Made by a program: the position numbers and the translations under genes. A DNA stretch of 64,000 bases, from NCBI GenBank assembly GCA_004172865.1, contig SEBV01000005.1, positions 124,001 through 188,000 of the forward strand, in the 5' to 3' direction. Under the pieces are notes generated by a model. The model was not told the DNA's origin and did not search any database. It saw only the letters and a program-made list of their open reading frames with translations. Shown here in pieces: positions 46,065-54,150 of the stretch; the first letter of the stretch is position 1; every line of letters starts with the position of its first letter. Origin of the DNA: Gammaproteobacteria bacterium. Its GTDB lineage: Bacteria > Pseudomonadota > Gammaproteobacteria > Pseudomonadales > Cellvibrionaceae.

Positions 46065-46319
46065 ATGGCCGCAATTATTTATACGCTGTGTACGCTTACC
46101 TCGCTACTTTGCGCCCTATTGCTGCTGCGCAGTTATTTCAGAAGTAAATACCGTTTGCTTTATTGGGCCGGAATTTGCTTTCTGGGAATCACACTCAATA
46201 ATATGTTGTTAGTCGCAGACAAACTTATTTTCCCCAATATAGATTTATTTCCGTTTCGTGTAGCCGTTGGTTTTTTAGCGCTGTGTTTCTTTATGTATGG
46301 ATTAATTTTTGACGAGTAG
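46065..46319 (+). CDS. DUF5985-like small membrane protein (first copy)
   Basis: An 84-residue protein with three membrane segments: YTLCTLTSLLCALLLLRSYF, LLYWAGICFLGITLNNMLLV and FRVAVGFLALCFFMYGLIF. The R-S-K-Y-R-L-L-Y-W loop and LNN motif recall the DUF5985 family of short proteins that usually occur in pairs. An AAGGA site lies ahead of the ATG, which is 3 bases after the preceding gene. Function unknown. Confidence 0.75.
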   Translation: MAAIIYTLCTLTSLLCALLLLRSYFRSKYRLLYWAGICFLGITLNNMLLVADKLIFPNIDLFPFRVAVGFLALCFFMYGLIFDE

Positions 46320-46328
46320 GAAAATAAA

Positions 46329-46595
46329 ATGATTGCAATGACAATTGGTGCCACCGCTACCCTTTATTTAATTATAGGTTTATTTTTTATTCGTTTTTGG
46401 CGCTCAACGCACGACCGTTTTTTCTTATTTTTTGCAATTTGCTTTTTAATGGAAGCAGCCAACCGCGTTATGCTCGGTGCATTTTTTGATTTCAGAGAAG
46501 CATCGCCAATTTATTATTTAATTCGCTTGCTGTCTTATAGCTTTATCATCATCGCTATTCTGGATAAAAATAGACGGGTAAAAAAAGAGAAATAA
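46329..46595 (+). CDS. DUF5985-like small membrane protein (second copy)
   Basis: An 88-residue protein with three membrane segments and the typical loop FWRSTHDRFFLFFAICFLMEAANR, ending in a basic tail after IAILDKNRR. It is distinct from but similar in layout to the preceding gene, and the two are separated by 9 bases. Paired proteins of this kind often accompany sensor kinases, as here. Function unknown. Confidence 0.75.
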   Translation: MIAMTIGATATLYLIIGLFFIRFWRSTHDRFFLFFAICFLMEAANRVMLGAFFDFREASPIYYLIRLLSYSFIIIAILDKNRRVKKEK

Positions 46596-46850
46596 ATGTT
46601 ATTTATCCATTCAAATTCACATTATAAAAATAGAAATGGAATTAGCACCAGCAGCTCTACTTATTGAGAATTAAAATCAACAAAGGCTAGTGCACCAAAA
46701 TATTTTTATTGCATACATGAGTGCCCGCCGAAAAGTAGACATCAGTTTTACAATTGCTGATACCTATAACCACCCACTTGTAGTAACCTACGAAGTCAAA
46801 ATTTACCCACAACCTACAATGGAATATGTATTTTCACCATTGGAACCAGC

Positions 46851-48095
46851 ATGCAAAACCCAAAAGATGTAATCGCAATTCAATCCATAGGGGCCATTCC
46901 CACAATTCTTGAAGCCGTCGCCGCCATCACCGGTCTAAGATTTGTGTGCGTTGCACGTGTTACCCAGGATTCATGGACAACTTGCGCAGTGCTGGATCAA
47001 CTTAACTTCGGTTTGAAGCCCGGCGATGGTTTGGATATAACCACCACCTTGTGTGAAGAAGTGAGAGACACCAATAAGTCGGTAATTATTGATCACGTAA
47101 ATGAGGATGATAAATACAGAAATCATCACACACCCCGAATTTATGGTTTCCAAAGTTACATATCCGTTCCGCTTTCTCGCAAAGATGGCGAATATTTTGG
47201 TACCTTGTGCGCGCTTGATCCTCTCCCTGCAAAACTTTCTAACACCGCAACTATCGCAAGCATGAATATGTTTTGTGAATTAATTTCGTTGCAGCTTGAA
47301 AGCGAAATAATTCACGCCGAAATCCATAAAGAATTAATGAACGAGCGCGAAACCGCAGAATTGCGTGAGCAATTTATCGCGGTACTTGGGCACGACTTGC
47401 GCAACCCACTCAATGCAATTTTAACAGCGACGCAAATGCTGAATGCAATTCCTGAACTTGAACCTAAAATAAATAGCAAAGTTCAAATGATTCAAAATAG
47501 TGCCCAACGTATTTCTGTATTAATTGATGATGTTGTAGATTTTACTAAAGGCCGAATGGGCGGCGGCATCGCAATTGATTTGCGCCATGAAAATTCAATC
47601 ACCGGTATGCTCGAACATGTTGTAGCAGAACTTATTAGCAAACATTCTGAGCGTGAAGTTATCACCGACATTGATTCAAATATTGCGCTCTTGTGCGACT
47701 CAGGTCGCATCGGGCAATTGCTGTCAAATCTGTTAAAAAATGCGCTGGTACATGGCGATGCAAATCAACCTATTCGTGTTGCTGCAAATTGTAGAGAAGG
47801 TCTATTTAAAATTTCGGTAACCAATGGCGGGCCGGTTTTATCGCGCGATACCATTAAAGAATTATTCAAACCTTTCGTACGCGGTGCGGCCAGTAACGGC
47901 AGCGAAGGTTTGGGATTAGGATTATTTATTATCCATGAAATTGCCCGCTCTCACGGCGGCGAAATTCGAGTAGTCTCTAACGAGAAAGAAACATCTTTTA
48001 TTTTTACAATTAAAACCGCCGAATTTATTGAACGCCGAAAAAATACCGATAGCACTTGTCACTTTGTAGAGAAGCGCGAAATAATTGGCAGCTAA
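46851..48095 (+). CDS. GAF-domain sensor histidine kinase (orphan)
   Basis: A 414-residue soluble kinase: GAF domain at about residues 15-155 (GFQSYISVPLSRKDGEYFGTLCALD), HisKA box with the phospho-acceptor in VLGHDLRNPLNAI, then HATPase motifs NLLKNALVHG and EGLGLGLFIIHEIARSHGG. The ATPase G1 box reads NGGP instead of DxGxG, a variant common in GAF kinases. No membrane segment and no response regulator gene nearby. It lies 255 bases after the DUF5985-like pair, so it may have its own promoter. Confidence 0.9.
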   Translation: MQNPKDVIAIQSIGAIPTILEAVAAITGLRFVCVARVTQDSWTTCAVLDQLNFGLKPGDGLDITTTLCEEVRDTNKSVIIDHVNEDDKYRNHHTPRIYGFQSYISVPLSRKDGEYFGTLCALDPLPAKLSNTATIASMNMFCELISLQLESEIIHAEIHKELMNERETAELREQFIAVLGHDLRNPLNAILTATQMLNAIPELEPKINSKVQMIQNSAQRISVLIDDVVDFTKGRMGGGIAIDLRHENSITGMLEHVVAELISKHSEREVITDIDSNIALLCDSGRIGQLLSNLLKNALVHGDANQPIRVAANCREGLFKISVTNGGPVLSRDTIKELFKPFVRGAASNGSEGLGLGLFIIHEIARSHGGEIRVVSNEKETSFIFTIKTAEFIERRKNTDSTCHFVEKREIIGS

Positions 48096-48791
48096 GTTTG
48101 GTATCGGGGTAGCGTGCGCGGTAATGTCTATAGATAATTTTCCATTCGCCCAATTCATCATTGGGTCAGCCCGCCAATTCATATATTGCGCTTTTGCAAA
48201 TATAGATCACTTAATTTAAACCCATTGCACCGGATTTATGCAATTGCACTGAACCTTGCCTCTTATTAATTCACACACCAATCACATGTATGTTGTATAA
48301 AAATCCACGTGTTACTTTTAGTTGTGTTTTGTGTTCATTACTACCCACTAATCCAATCCTGTTAACAGTTTTTTGAAATAAATTGTTTATAGCAAAATGG
48401 TGCTTTGCTTTGTGCAAATGACCATGCTATAAATGACAACGTTGCCATTCGAGATTTATGTGAATCTCACGGCTATTATTTGATATTGACCAAGCACTCA
48501 TTGCATTGGTCACGCGTTCGGAATAACAACAATAAGCAACTGCCACATTTTCTATTGGCAGATTGCAGTCAACAAATTTAGTAAATCTTTTCTTTCGATA
48601 GTCGTTTTTTCGTTACCTACACAGAAGCTTTTACTCAGCGCTCAGGCGCGGGGTCTGGGGATTTTTTTGCCTCGACTTTAAGTTCTATGTGCAGGCAATA
48701 AAGTTTTAGCAATTTGCTCGTCAACCAAAATCGCTGCCGTTAATTAAGGCTTGCGATTCATAACCAAACAAAAAGTGAGGGGACAGTAATA
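48096..48791. other. 696-base non-coding region before the GH18 gene
   Basis: No gene or LacI-type operator was seen. The middle holds three consecutive inverted repeats (48451-48561, separate entry), and further right a GC-rich block (GCGCTCAGGCGCGGGG) runs into a T7 tract near 48660. The final 110 bases before the GH18 start end in a GAGGGG ribosome site. Confidence 0.5.
48451..48561. repeat. Three consecutive inverted repeats upstream of the GH18 gene
   Basis: GAGATT-N6-AATCTC at 48451-48468, TGACCAA-N12-TTGGTCA at 48487-48512 and CTGCCA-N10-TGGCAG at 48540-48561. All arms are perfect. They could form hairpins in an RNA or serve as protein-binding dyads. Confidence 0.55.
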
Positions 48792-50390
48792 ATGAAATTT
48801 CAATCGATTAAAAAAGCGCTGCTGTTAGCATCCGCAACATTTAGTACACTTTTATTCGCAAGCCACGCGTTCGCCGTAAGCTGTACTGGTTTACCGGAAT
48901 GGAACAGCGCCGCGGCATACAGCGGTAACACTCAAGTTAAATCTGCAGGCAAAGCCTACAAAGCCAATTGGTGGACACAAAACCAGGACCCCGCGACTCA
49001 CTCAGCGCAATATCAAGAATGGACTTTGTTAGGTGTTTGCGATGGCACCACGTCATCAGCATCAAGCACATCGGTTGCGAGCAGCACATCAGTCGCAAGC
49101 AGCGTTAAATCCAGTTCATCATCGAGCAAAATTTCCAGCTCTGTTGCCAGTTCAACTAGCTCCGTAGGCGGCACATGTGCATCGCCGCAATACGTTGCGG
49201 GCACAACTTATAATATCGGCCAACTTGTACAAAATCTTGGTAGCGAATATAGCTGCACCGTGGGCGGTTGGTGTTCATCAACATCTGCGTGGGCTTATGC
49301 ACCGGGCTCAGGTTCGGCGTGGACTCAAGCGTGGAATTTAGTGCGCAGTTGTTCGGCAGCTTCATCCAGCGTTGCATCTACTTCAAGTTCAAAATCCAGC
49401 GCAACATCGGTAACAAGTTCTAAATCAAGCAGCTCATCATCCGTTAACAATGGTTTGCCAAAACACGCACTCGTTGGTTACTGGCATGACTTTGATAACG
49501 GCAGCGGCGTAATTCGCTTAGCCAATGTGGACGCAACCTGGGACGTAATTGTTATCGCCTTCGCCGATGACGCAGGCAACGGCAATGTATCTTTCACACT
49601 AGACCCAAGCTTAAACAAAGCGACCTTCATTGCGGACGTAGCTGCAAAACGCGCACAAGGTAAAAAAGTTGTTCTCTCTTTCGGCGGACAAAACGGCACA
49701 GTGACGTTGAACAATTCTACTAACGTTGCGAATTTTGTAAGCAGCACAGCAGCAATTCTTAACGAATATGGTTTCGACGGAATCGATATAGATTTGGAAA
49801 GTGGCGCGGGTGTAACTTCAGGTGCACCTATCATTACTAACTTGCCAATTGCCATCAAACAATTGAAAACAAGTTTCCCAAATTTATATTTGTCTATGGC
49901 TCCCGAGCATCCCTATGTTCAAGGTGGCTTCGTAGCAGCGTCAGGAATTTGGGGCGCGTATTTACCGATTATTGACAGCTTGCGTAATGAATTAAATATT
50001 TTGCACGTGCAGCTATACAACAACGGTTCGCTCTACACGCCTTACGGAACATTTTCAGAAGGCTCAGTAGATATTATGGTTGCATCATCGCGCATGTTAA
50101 TTGAAGGTTTCACCAAAGCCGACGGCACAAGATTTAACGGCCTGCGCCCAGATCAAGTCGCCATAGGTTTACCTTCAGGCGCGCGTTCTGCAAATAGCGG
50201 TTACGCAACACCAGCTGACATCAACAAAGCGTTAACTTGCTTAACACAATTGGTAAATTGCAACACCGTTGTGCCCAGCGCCGCATACCCAACCTTCCGC
50301 GGTATCATGACCTGGTCAATCAACTGGGATGTAAAAGACGGCCGCCCATTCTCAGTGCCCGTTTCAAATAGTTTGAAAGCTTTACCGTAA
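48792..50390 (+). CDS. Secreted modular GH18 chitinase-like enzyme with two binding modules
   Basis: A 532-residue exported protein. After a signal peptide ending SHAFA come a CBM5/12-type module (LPEWNSAAAYSGNTQV, EWTLLGVC), a serine-rich linker, a second CBM5-like module (YVAGTTYNIGQLVQN, WTQAWNLVRSC), another serine-rich linker and a GH18 barrel. The catalytic motif is DGIDIDLE with probable acid Glu336. The modules suggest binding to and hydrolysis of chitin. Poly-serine linkers are characteristic of Cellvibrio and Saccharophagus secreted enzymes. It is monocistronic with its own terminator. Confidence 0.92.
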   Translation: MKFQSIKKALLLASATFSTLLFASHAFAVSCTGLPEWNSAAAYSGNTQVKSAGKAYKANWWTQNQDPATHSAQYQEWTLLGVCDGTTSSASSTSVASSTSVASSVKSSSSSSKISSSVASSTSSVGGTCASPQYVAGTTYNIGQLVQNLGSEYSCTVGGWCSSTSAWAYAPGSGSAWTQAWNLVRSCSAASSSVASTSSSKSSATSVTSSKSSSSSSVNNGLPKHALVGYWHDFDNGSGVIRLANVDATWDVIVIAFADDAGNGNVSFTLDPSLNKATFIADVAAKRAQGKKVVLSFGGQNGTVTLNNSTNVANFVSSTAAILNEYGFDGIDIDLESGAGVTSGAPIITNLPIAIKQLKTSFPNLYLSMAPEHPYVQGGFVAASGIWGAYLPIIDSLRNELNILHVQLYNNGSLYTPYGTFSEGSVDIMVASSRMLIEGFTKADGTRFNGLRPDQVAIGLPSGARSANSGYATPADINKALTCLTQLVNCNTVVPSAAYPTFRGIMTWSINWDVKDGRPFSVPVSNSLKALP

Positions 50391-50412
50391 TTAGTAAGCG
50401 TTAAATAAAAAA

Positions 50413-50445
50413 GGGCCGACAGATTTATCTGTTGGCCCTTTTTTT
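50413..50445 (+). terminator. Terminator after the GH18 gene
   Basis: GGGCCGACAGAT / ATCTGTTGGCCC (12-base arms with one mismatch) followed by seven T residues; a strong intrinsic terminator. Confidence 0.9.
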
Positions 50446-50585
50446 GTTTTGAGATATTGATTGGTGTGAGTTGGTGTATTTTTATTGGTAAGTAGGGATG
50501 TGATAGGCTTGCGCCATGGTTAGGTTGGACGTAGTTATAAAGTTTGGACTATTATCTGAAATTTCGGAAAATACGAGCTAATAAT

Positions 50586-51098
50586 ATGGAGTTTTTTAAT
50601 TTGAAATTTACTGATCATTTAGCAATTTATGGCGCTTTATTATCCACCTTAGTCTTCTTGTGGAATGTCACGCGCGCAATTCCTAGAATAAAAGTGAAAT
50701 TGATTTTTGGCTTAGAAAAAGTGCATGACGATTATGAAGCCGGAGTGTTTATTTTCGTCCAAAATCCATCTTCCAGTGCAGTTCATTTATCAAATATTTC
50801 AATTCTTTATCCTTATGCAAAGGTCGGAATAGTGGCCCGCTTATCTCATATTTTTAAATATGGACGCATTCCCAAACATTTGGGCTGGGTGCACTCAAGC
50901 CTTTCCAATTATCATCTGGACAATGGCAATCAGTTGTCTCTTGATCCGGGAAAATCTCATAAGGTGTTTCTGTCAAAGCAAATACTCGACGCTATTTTCC
51001 AAAATGGTTTAAGAAGAGAATTAATCGCTAGCGTGCAAGATCAACTTTGGAATACAACCTACTCAGCTAAATTTCAAGTTATTGAGCCTACGAAATAA
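50586..51098 (+). CDS. Unrecognised protein with one N-terminal membrane segment
   Basis: A 170-residue protein. A single hydrophobic segment (HLAIYGALLSTLVFLWNV) follows a 9-residue leader; the remainder (from about residue 35) is a beta-rich soluble domain with VFIFVQNPSSSAVHLSNIS and LDPGKSHKVFLS, suggestive of an immunoglobulin-like sandwich. The frame could start at a TTG at 50544; the ATG at 50586 is preferred. It belongs to a trio of small unrecognised genes more AT-rich than their surroundings. Confidence 0.6.
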   Translation: MEFFNLKFTDHLAIYGALLSTLVFLWNVTRAIPRIKVKLIFGLEKVHDDYEAGVFIFVQNPSSSAVHLSNISILYPYAKVGIVARLSHIFKYGRIPKHLGWVHSSLSNYHLDNGNQLSLDPGKSHKVFLSKQILDAIFQNGLRRELIASVQDQLWNTTYSAKFQVIEPTK

Positions 51099-51192
51099 TA
51101 ATAACTTCATAACTAGTTCCAATGCAGCTACAACATTTGTACTGTGTTGCATAGATTAAGTCGCAATGTTATGCAAAAAAAGAGAATTGATT

Positions 51193-51636
51193 ATGAAATC
51201 CGACAGACCCGAATTAATAGCAATTGATCATGATGATTTTCATGCTAAGCACATTGGCAAAACTAAAGATAAATTCCAATTTTTTCTAACAACTCCATTT
51301 GAGCCTGCAATCGGTGGTTATGTAGGATGCCAATATATCGCTTTGTTCAAGTTTGATTTACTTGGAAATTTAGTTGAGTCAAAAATTGATAGTTTTGGAT
51401 CTATGGCTTCTTATTCTGAGTATGATCAACAATATCTTTCTAGACTGAGTGAACTTGGAGAGGTCGAATATTGCAGAATTGAGGTTAAGCCGTTCTCGAT
51501 TAAATATAATAATGTCGAAATTGGACTTATTGTACGCGAACCAAAAAATAAAGATGATGTATGGGCTGTAGAATTATTACCCGGAAACTACATGGCATTT
51601 TTTGAACCATGGGATAGTGGCGAGTATGATACGTAA
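51193..51636 (+). CDS. Unrecognised small acidic protein
   Basis: A 147-residue soluble protein rich in aspartate and glutamate, with mixed alpha/beta pattern (FQFFLTTPFEPAIGGYVG, VEYCRIEVKPFSIKYNN, WAVELLPGNYMAFFEPWD). The ATG at 51193 has an AAAGAGAA site, so the upstream TTA-region start at 51166 is rejected. Size, acidity and the pairing with the next gene recall immunity proteins of contact-dependent toxins, but no toxin gene is present and no family is recognised. Confidence 0.55.
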   Translation: MKSDRPELIAIDHDDFHAKHIGKTKDKFQFFLTTPFEPAIGGYVGCQYIALFKFDLLGNLVESKIDSFGSMASYSEYDQQYLSRLSELGEVEYCRIEVKPFSIKYNNVEIGLIVREPKNKDDVWAVELLPGNYMAFFEPWDSGEYDT

Positions 51637-51650
51637 ATCAGAGATACATA

Positions 51651-51935
51651 ATGAACCGAAAAAAACTCTTCGCTACCATGCAGAATAAAGAAAATGAATT
51701 ACATATATCTCCAGAGCCAAATTGGATTTTGTTCGAGAAGGTCGCCTTTACACTTGAAAATGAATTGGATGGAATTTGGCTAGAGAAAGTGGATGGGCTT
51801 GATCAACGTTATTGGGATTTAAAAATGGATGGTGAAATTATTACTCTCCACATGGAAAACTATTTAGGAATATCAGCTTTCTCTAATTCAAAAGACTTAT
51901 TGCTACGCGTGAAAAAGATAATAGAATTGATCTAG
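51651..51935 (+). CDS. Unrecognised small protein, possibly immunity-like (DUF3630-type)
   Basis: A 94-residue soluble protein. The pattern WLEKVDGLDQRYWDLKMDG then ITLHMENYLGISAF resembles short proteins of the DUF3630/immunity type, in which Y-W-D and L-H-x-E-x-x-x-G-I are conserved. The match is from memory and uncertain. It starts 14 bases after the previous gene and is followed by a terminator, so the two probably form one transcript. Confidence 0.55.
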   Translation: MNRKKLFATMQNKENELHISPEPNWILFEKVAFTLENELDGIWLEKVDGLDQRYWDLKMDGEIITLHMENYLGISAFSNSKDLLLRVKKIIELI

Positions 51936-51950
51936 CGGAAGGATAAAAAA

Positions 51951-51974
51951 ACCGGCACATTCGCCGGTTTTTTA
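51951..51974 (+). terminator. Terminator after the small-gene trio
   Basis: AACCGGC / GCCGGTT with a 6-base loop, flanked by an A-run and a T6 tract; it can serve both the plus-strand trio and the minus-strand PEP-CTERM gene ending at 51998. Confidence 0.85.
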
Positions 51975-51997
51975 ATTTTCAGGATATCTAATAAAAA

Positions 51998-52687
51998 TTA
52001 GCTAACTTTTCTCGTCCTCAATCTCGTAGCACCAACTGCAATCAATCCCATCAGCATTAATAAATATCCACTTGGTTCCGGCACGTCTACCTTATTCACC
52101 GTCCAATTGCTTGGAGAGTTTGATTCACCGTAGAGAAAGCCGATGGTGTTGGCGTAGGCCCATGAATAATAGGCGCGTTCTATGTAGAGGTCGTCTTCGT
52201 ATTTGTACCAATCGCAATTGCAGGTATTTGCTCCGTGCGTGGATTCGAACCACCAGGTAGTTTTAGTTGGAAGTTTGTAATCATTTGGATCTGTGTCTTC
52301 GCCAATGCTGTAGCCGGGTGACGATTGGGTCAAGGCTAATTCGAAATGCCATGTGCTGGGATTTCCCGTCGAATCCAGGGTTAAATTGCTGTTGATAACT
52401 GATAAATTTTCAAGCTGATAAGGCCATTCAGAAAAATTAACATTCACTGAACCTGATAAAGCTTGCGATGCAGTGGAATTAGCCAAGCCCAAAAAGTTTA
52501 CAGAGAACGAAGGATATGGTGGATCATCTGATCCTAAATCATCGTCAGGCTGGCCGCCCAAATAACCCTGATTAAAATGCAATGGATTGCTCTGGTAGGT
52601 CAGGTCTACATAAGCGGATGCAGATTGGGTAAACAATAACGCGCCAGAAAAAAACGCCAGCGCATGTAAACGCCTAGTCAATTTCAT
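51998..52687 (-). CDS. PEP-CTERM sorting-domain protein (copy 1)
   Basis: A 229-residue exported protein with a signal peptide ending QSASA and a C-terminal sorting signal: VPEPSGYLLMLMGLIAVGA followed by an Arg-rich tail. Such proteins are cut by an exosortase and delivered to the outer surface or exopolysaccharide. The middle contains GANTCNCDWYKYEDDLYIERA, closely matched by the neighbouring paralogue. A TAAGGAGATAG ribosome site precedes the ATG. The exosortase is not in the window. Confidence 0.9.
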   Translation of the reverse strand: MKLTRRLHALAFFSGALLFTQSASAYVDLTYQSNPLHFNQGYLGGQPDDDLGSDDPPYPSFSVNFLGLANSTASQALSGSVNVNFSEWPYQLENLSVINSNLTLDSTGNPSTWHFELALTQSSPGYSIGEDTDPNDYKLPTKTTWWFESTHGANTCNCDWYKYEDDLYIERAYYSWAYANTIGFLYGESNSPSNWTVNKVDVPEPSGYLLMLMGLIAVGATRLRTRKVS

Positions 52688-52756
52688 TTCTATCTCCTTA
52701 CAGTTGTTTGCAGATTGTTACCGCGCGATTTAAAAAATATTTCTTTTATTGTATTT

Positions 52757-53407
52757 TTAAATCGCTGTTTTATTACGCATCCGTGTTAGCCCTATGGCTA
52801 TAAGTCCTAAAAAAATCAACGCATAGTTTCTTGGTTCAGGTACTTCTACCGTTTCAATTATCCAGTTATCGAGTGAGTTGGGGCCGCTGTACAAAAACCC
52901 TAGCGTGCTTATATATTGCCAATCATCCTGACGACGAATATATAAATCCCATTCATTTTTATAAGAGTCGCAATTACACGTGTTAGCGCCGTAATGTGAT
53001 TCAACATAATATTTTGAATCGTAAGGTTGATCGTCGGATTGCGGAATATGTTGTTCAAAGACGAATGAGAAATCCCAACCGGCGATTGAACCGTCTTGAT
53101 GTAATGTGAGGCTGCCGTTGGATGCGGGAACGCTATTGAATGTGATGGGATAATCCGGAATATCCACCGTTACATCGCCAGAGAGCAAGGCCACTGTTGG
53201 CGAAGCACCTGCACTATTAAACGACACGTTAAAGGAGAGTGGCGGGAGTTCAGGCGAGCCCACATTTTCGTCTACGCCACCATCTATATAACCCTCAATA
53301 AACGGAAGCGGCTGGCTCGTGTAATTGAGCACGTAGGCGGCGGCAGATTGAGTAAATAGAAGCGCGGACAGAACTGTGAGCACGCCCAAGCGTTCAATGA
53401 CTTTCAT
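52757..53407 (-). CDS. PEP-CTERM sorting-domain protein (copy 2)
   Basis: A 216-residue paralogue of the adjacent gene, with signal peptide (ending QSAAA), the same GANTCNCDSYKNEWDLYIRR motif, and the sorting signal VPEPRNYALIFLGLIAIGL with basic tail. The ATG at 53407 lies behind a perfect TAAGGAGATAG site identical to that of copy 1, so the longer frame from 53443 is rejected. The two genes are 69 bases apart and probably arose by tandem duplication. Confidence 0.9.
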   Translation of the reverse strand: MKVIERLGVLTVLSALLFTQSAAAYVLNYTSQPLPFIEGYIDGGVDENVGSPELPPLSFNVSFNSAGASPTVALLSGDVTVDIPDYPITFNSVPASNGSLTLHQDGSIAGWDFSFVFEQHIPQSDDQPYDSKYYVESHYGANTCNCDSYKNEWDLYIRRQDDWQYISTLGFLYSGPNSLDNWIIETVEVPEPRNYALIFLGLIAIGLTRMRNKTAI

Positions 53408-53810
53408 AACTATCTCCTTAAGTTGCAAAAGCACGACTAACAAACGGATTCGTGAACAATTACGAGTAGCTAAGTGTCACGAATCGCCATGACATTGTCT
53501 AGCGATTAACATTAATAAGGATGCATTGCAGATCATTATGGCGCCAAAATTTTACAGGATTTTTCTAGCCCTGCAGCAAATGCATATGCTTACTATCGCT
53601 TAGATTGATTTACGGGTAATTTCTCAGGAAGAAATTCTCATGCATTTAATGATGAGATAGATGAAAGGACAAATCACGGCATTAAGTCACTGGATTCCAA
53701 TAATTTTTATTATAAAAAAACCGGCCCATAGGCCGGCTTTAGTTGTGCTAATTCACTAGGGCATTAACATAGTCACCATTGATACAGTGACTATTAATGA
53801 GGAATGACTT
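53408..53810. other. Spacer between the PEP-CTERM pair and a small membrane protein
   Basis: 403 non-coding bases. It contains a TGTCA-N10-TGACA inverted repeat at 53475-53494, in the probable promoter region of the PEP-CTERM genes, and the terminator at 53715-53736. Otherwise nothing was recognised. Confidence 0.45.
53715..53736 (-). terminator. Terminator of the small membrane protein gene
   Basis: CCGGCC / GGCCGG with a CATA loop; on the minus strand it is followed by TTTTTTT. It lies 75 bases beyond the stop of the gene at 53811-54002. Confidence 0.8.
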
Positions 53811-54002
53811 TTAGAGTCGAAAATGAGGCAAGTAGCCGCCAGGCAAAATATTGAAGGCGGACAGCAAAATCACAATCAACAAAATAATAAATAAAATACG
53901 AACAATTTGTGCGACCGGAGCTGGCAAGGGCAGCAAAGATACTAGCCACCAAATTAAACCGAATACAACCAAATACACAATTAAATTAATGATAACGTCC
54001 AT
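53811..54002 (-). CDS. Small two-helix membrane protein
   Basis: A 63-residue hydrophobic protein: helix one VIINLIVYLVVFGLIWWLVSLLPL, a PAPVAQI turn, and helix two VRILFIILLIVILLSAF. The layout resembles the Thivi_2564-type small membrane proteins of unknown role. A strong AAAGGAG site precedes the ATG and a terminator follows, which supports a real gene despite its size. Confidence 0.75.
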   Translation of the reverse strand: MDVIINLIVYLVVFGLIWWLVSLLPLPAPVAQIVRILFIILLIVILLSAFNILPGGYLPHFRL

Positions 54003-54150
54003 CGTTTTCTCCTTTATTAAAACAGTTATAAAATAGGTTTCTTTTAAGCTATCTTATGGAGCCAGGATTTCAAGCGCCGTGCGCTAGCGTACAAACCACC
54101 ATATTAAATTCGGGTCAGCATGCACTCACGAATAACCAGAGAATAAATCA

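Noticed and set aside
46691-46702. TGCACCAAAATA as an NtrC site before the GAF kinase gene
   Set aside because: Only the left half matches; the right half TATTTTT has no dyad, and no sigma-54 element follows.
46690-46872. 60-residue reading frame before the GAF kinase gene
   Set aside because: GTG start without a ribosome site, overlaps the kinase start, and has no recognisable protein character.
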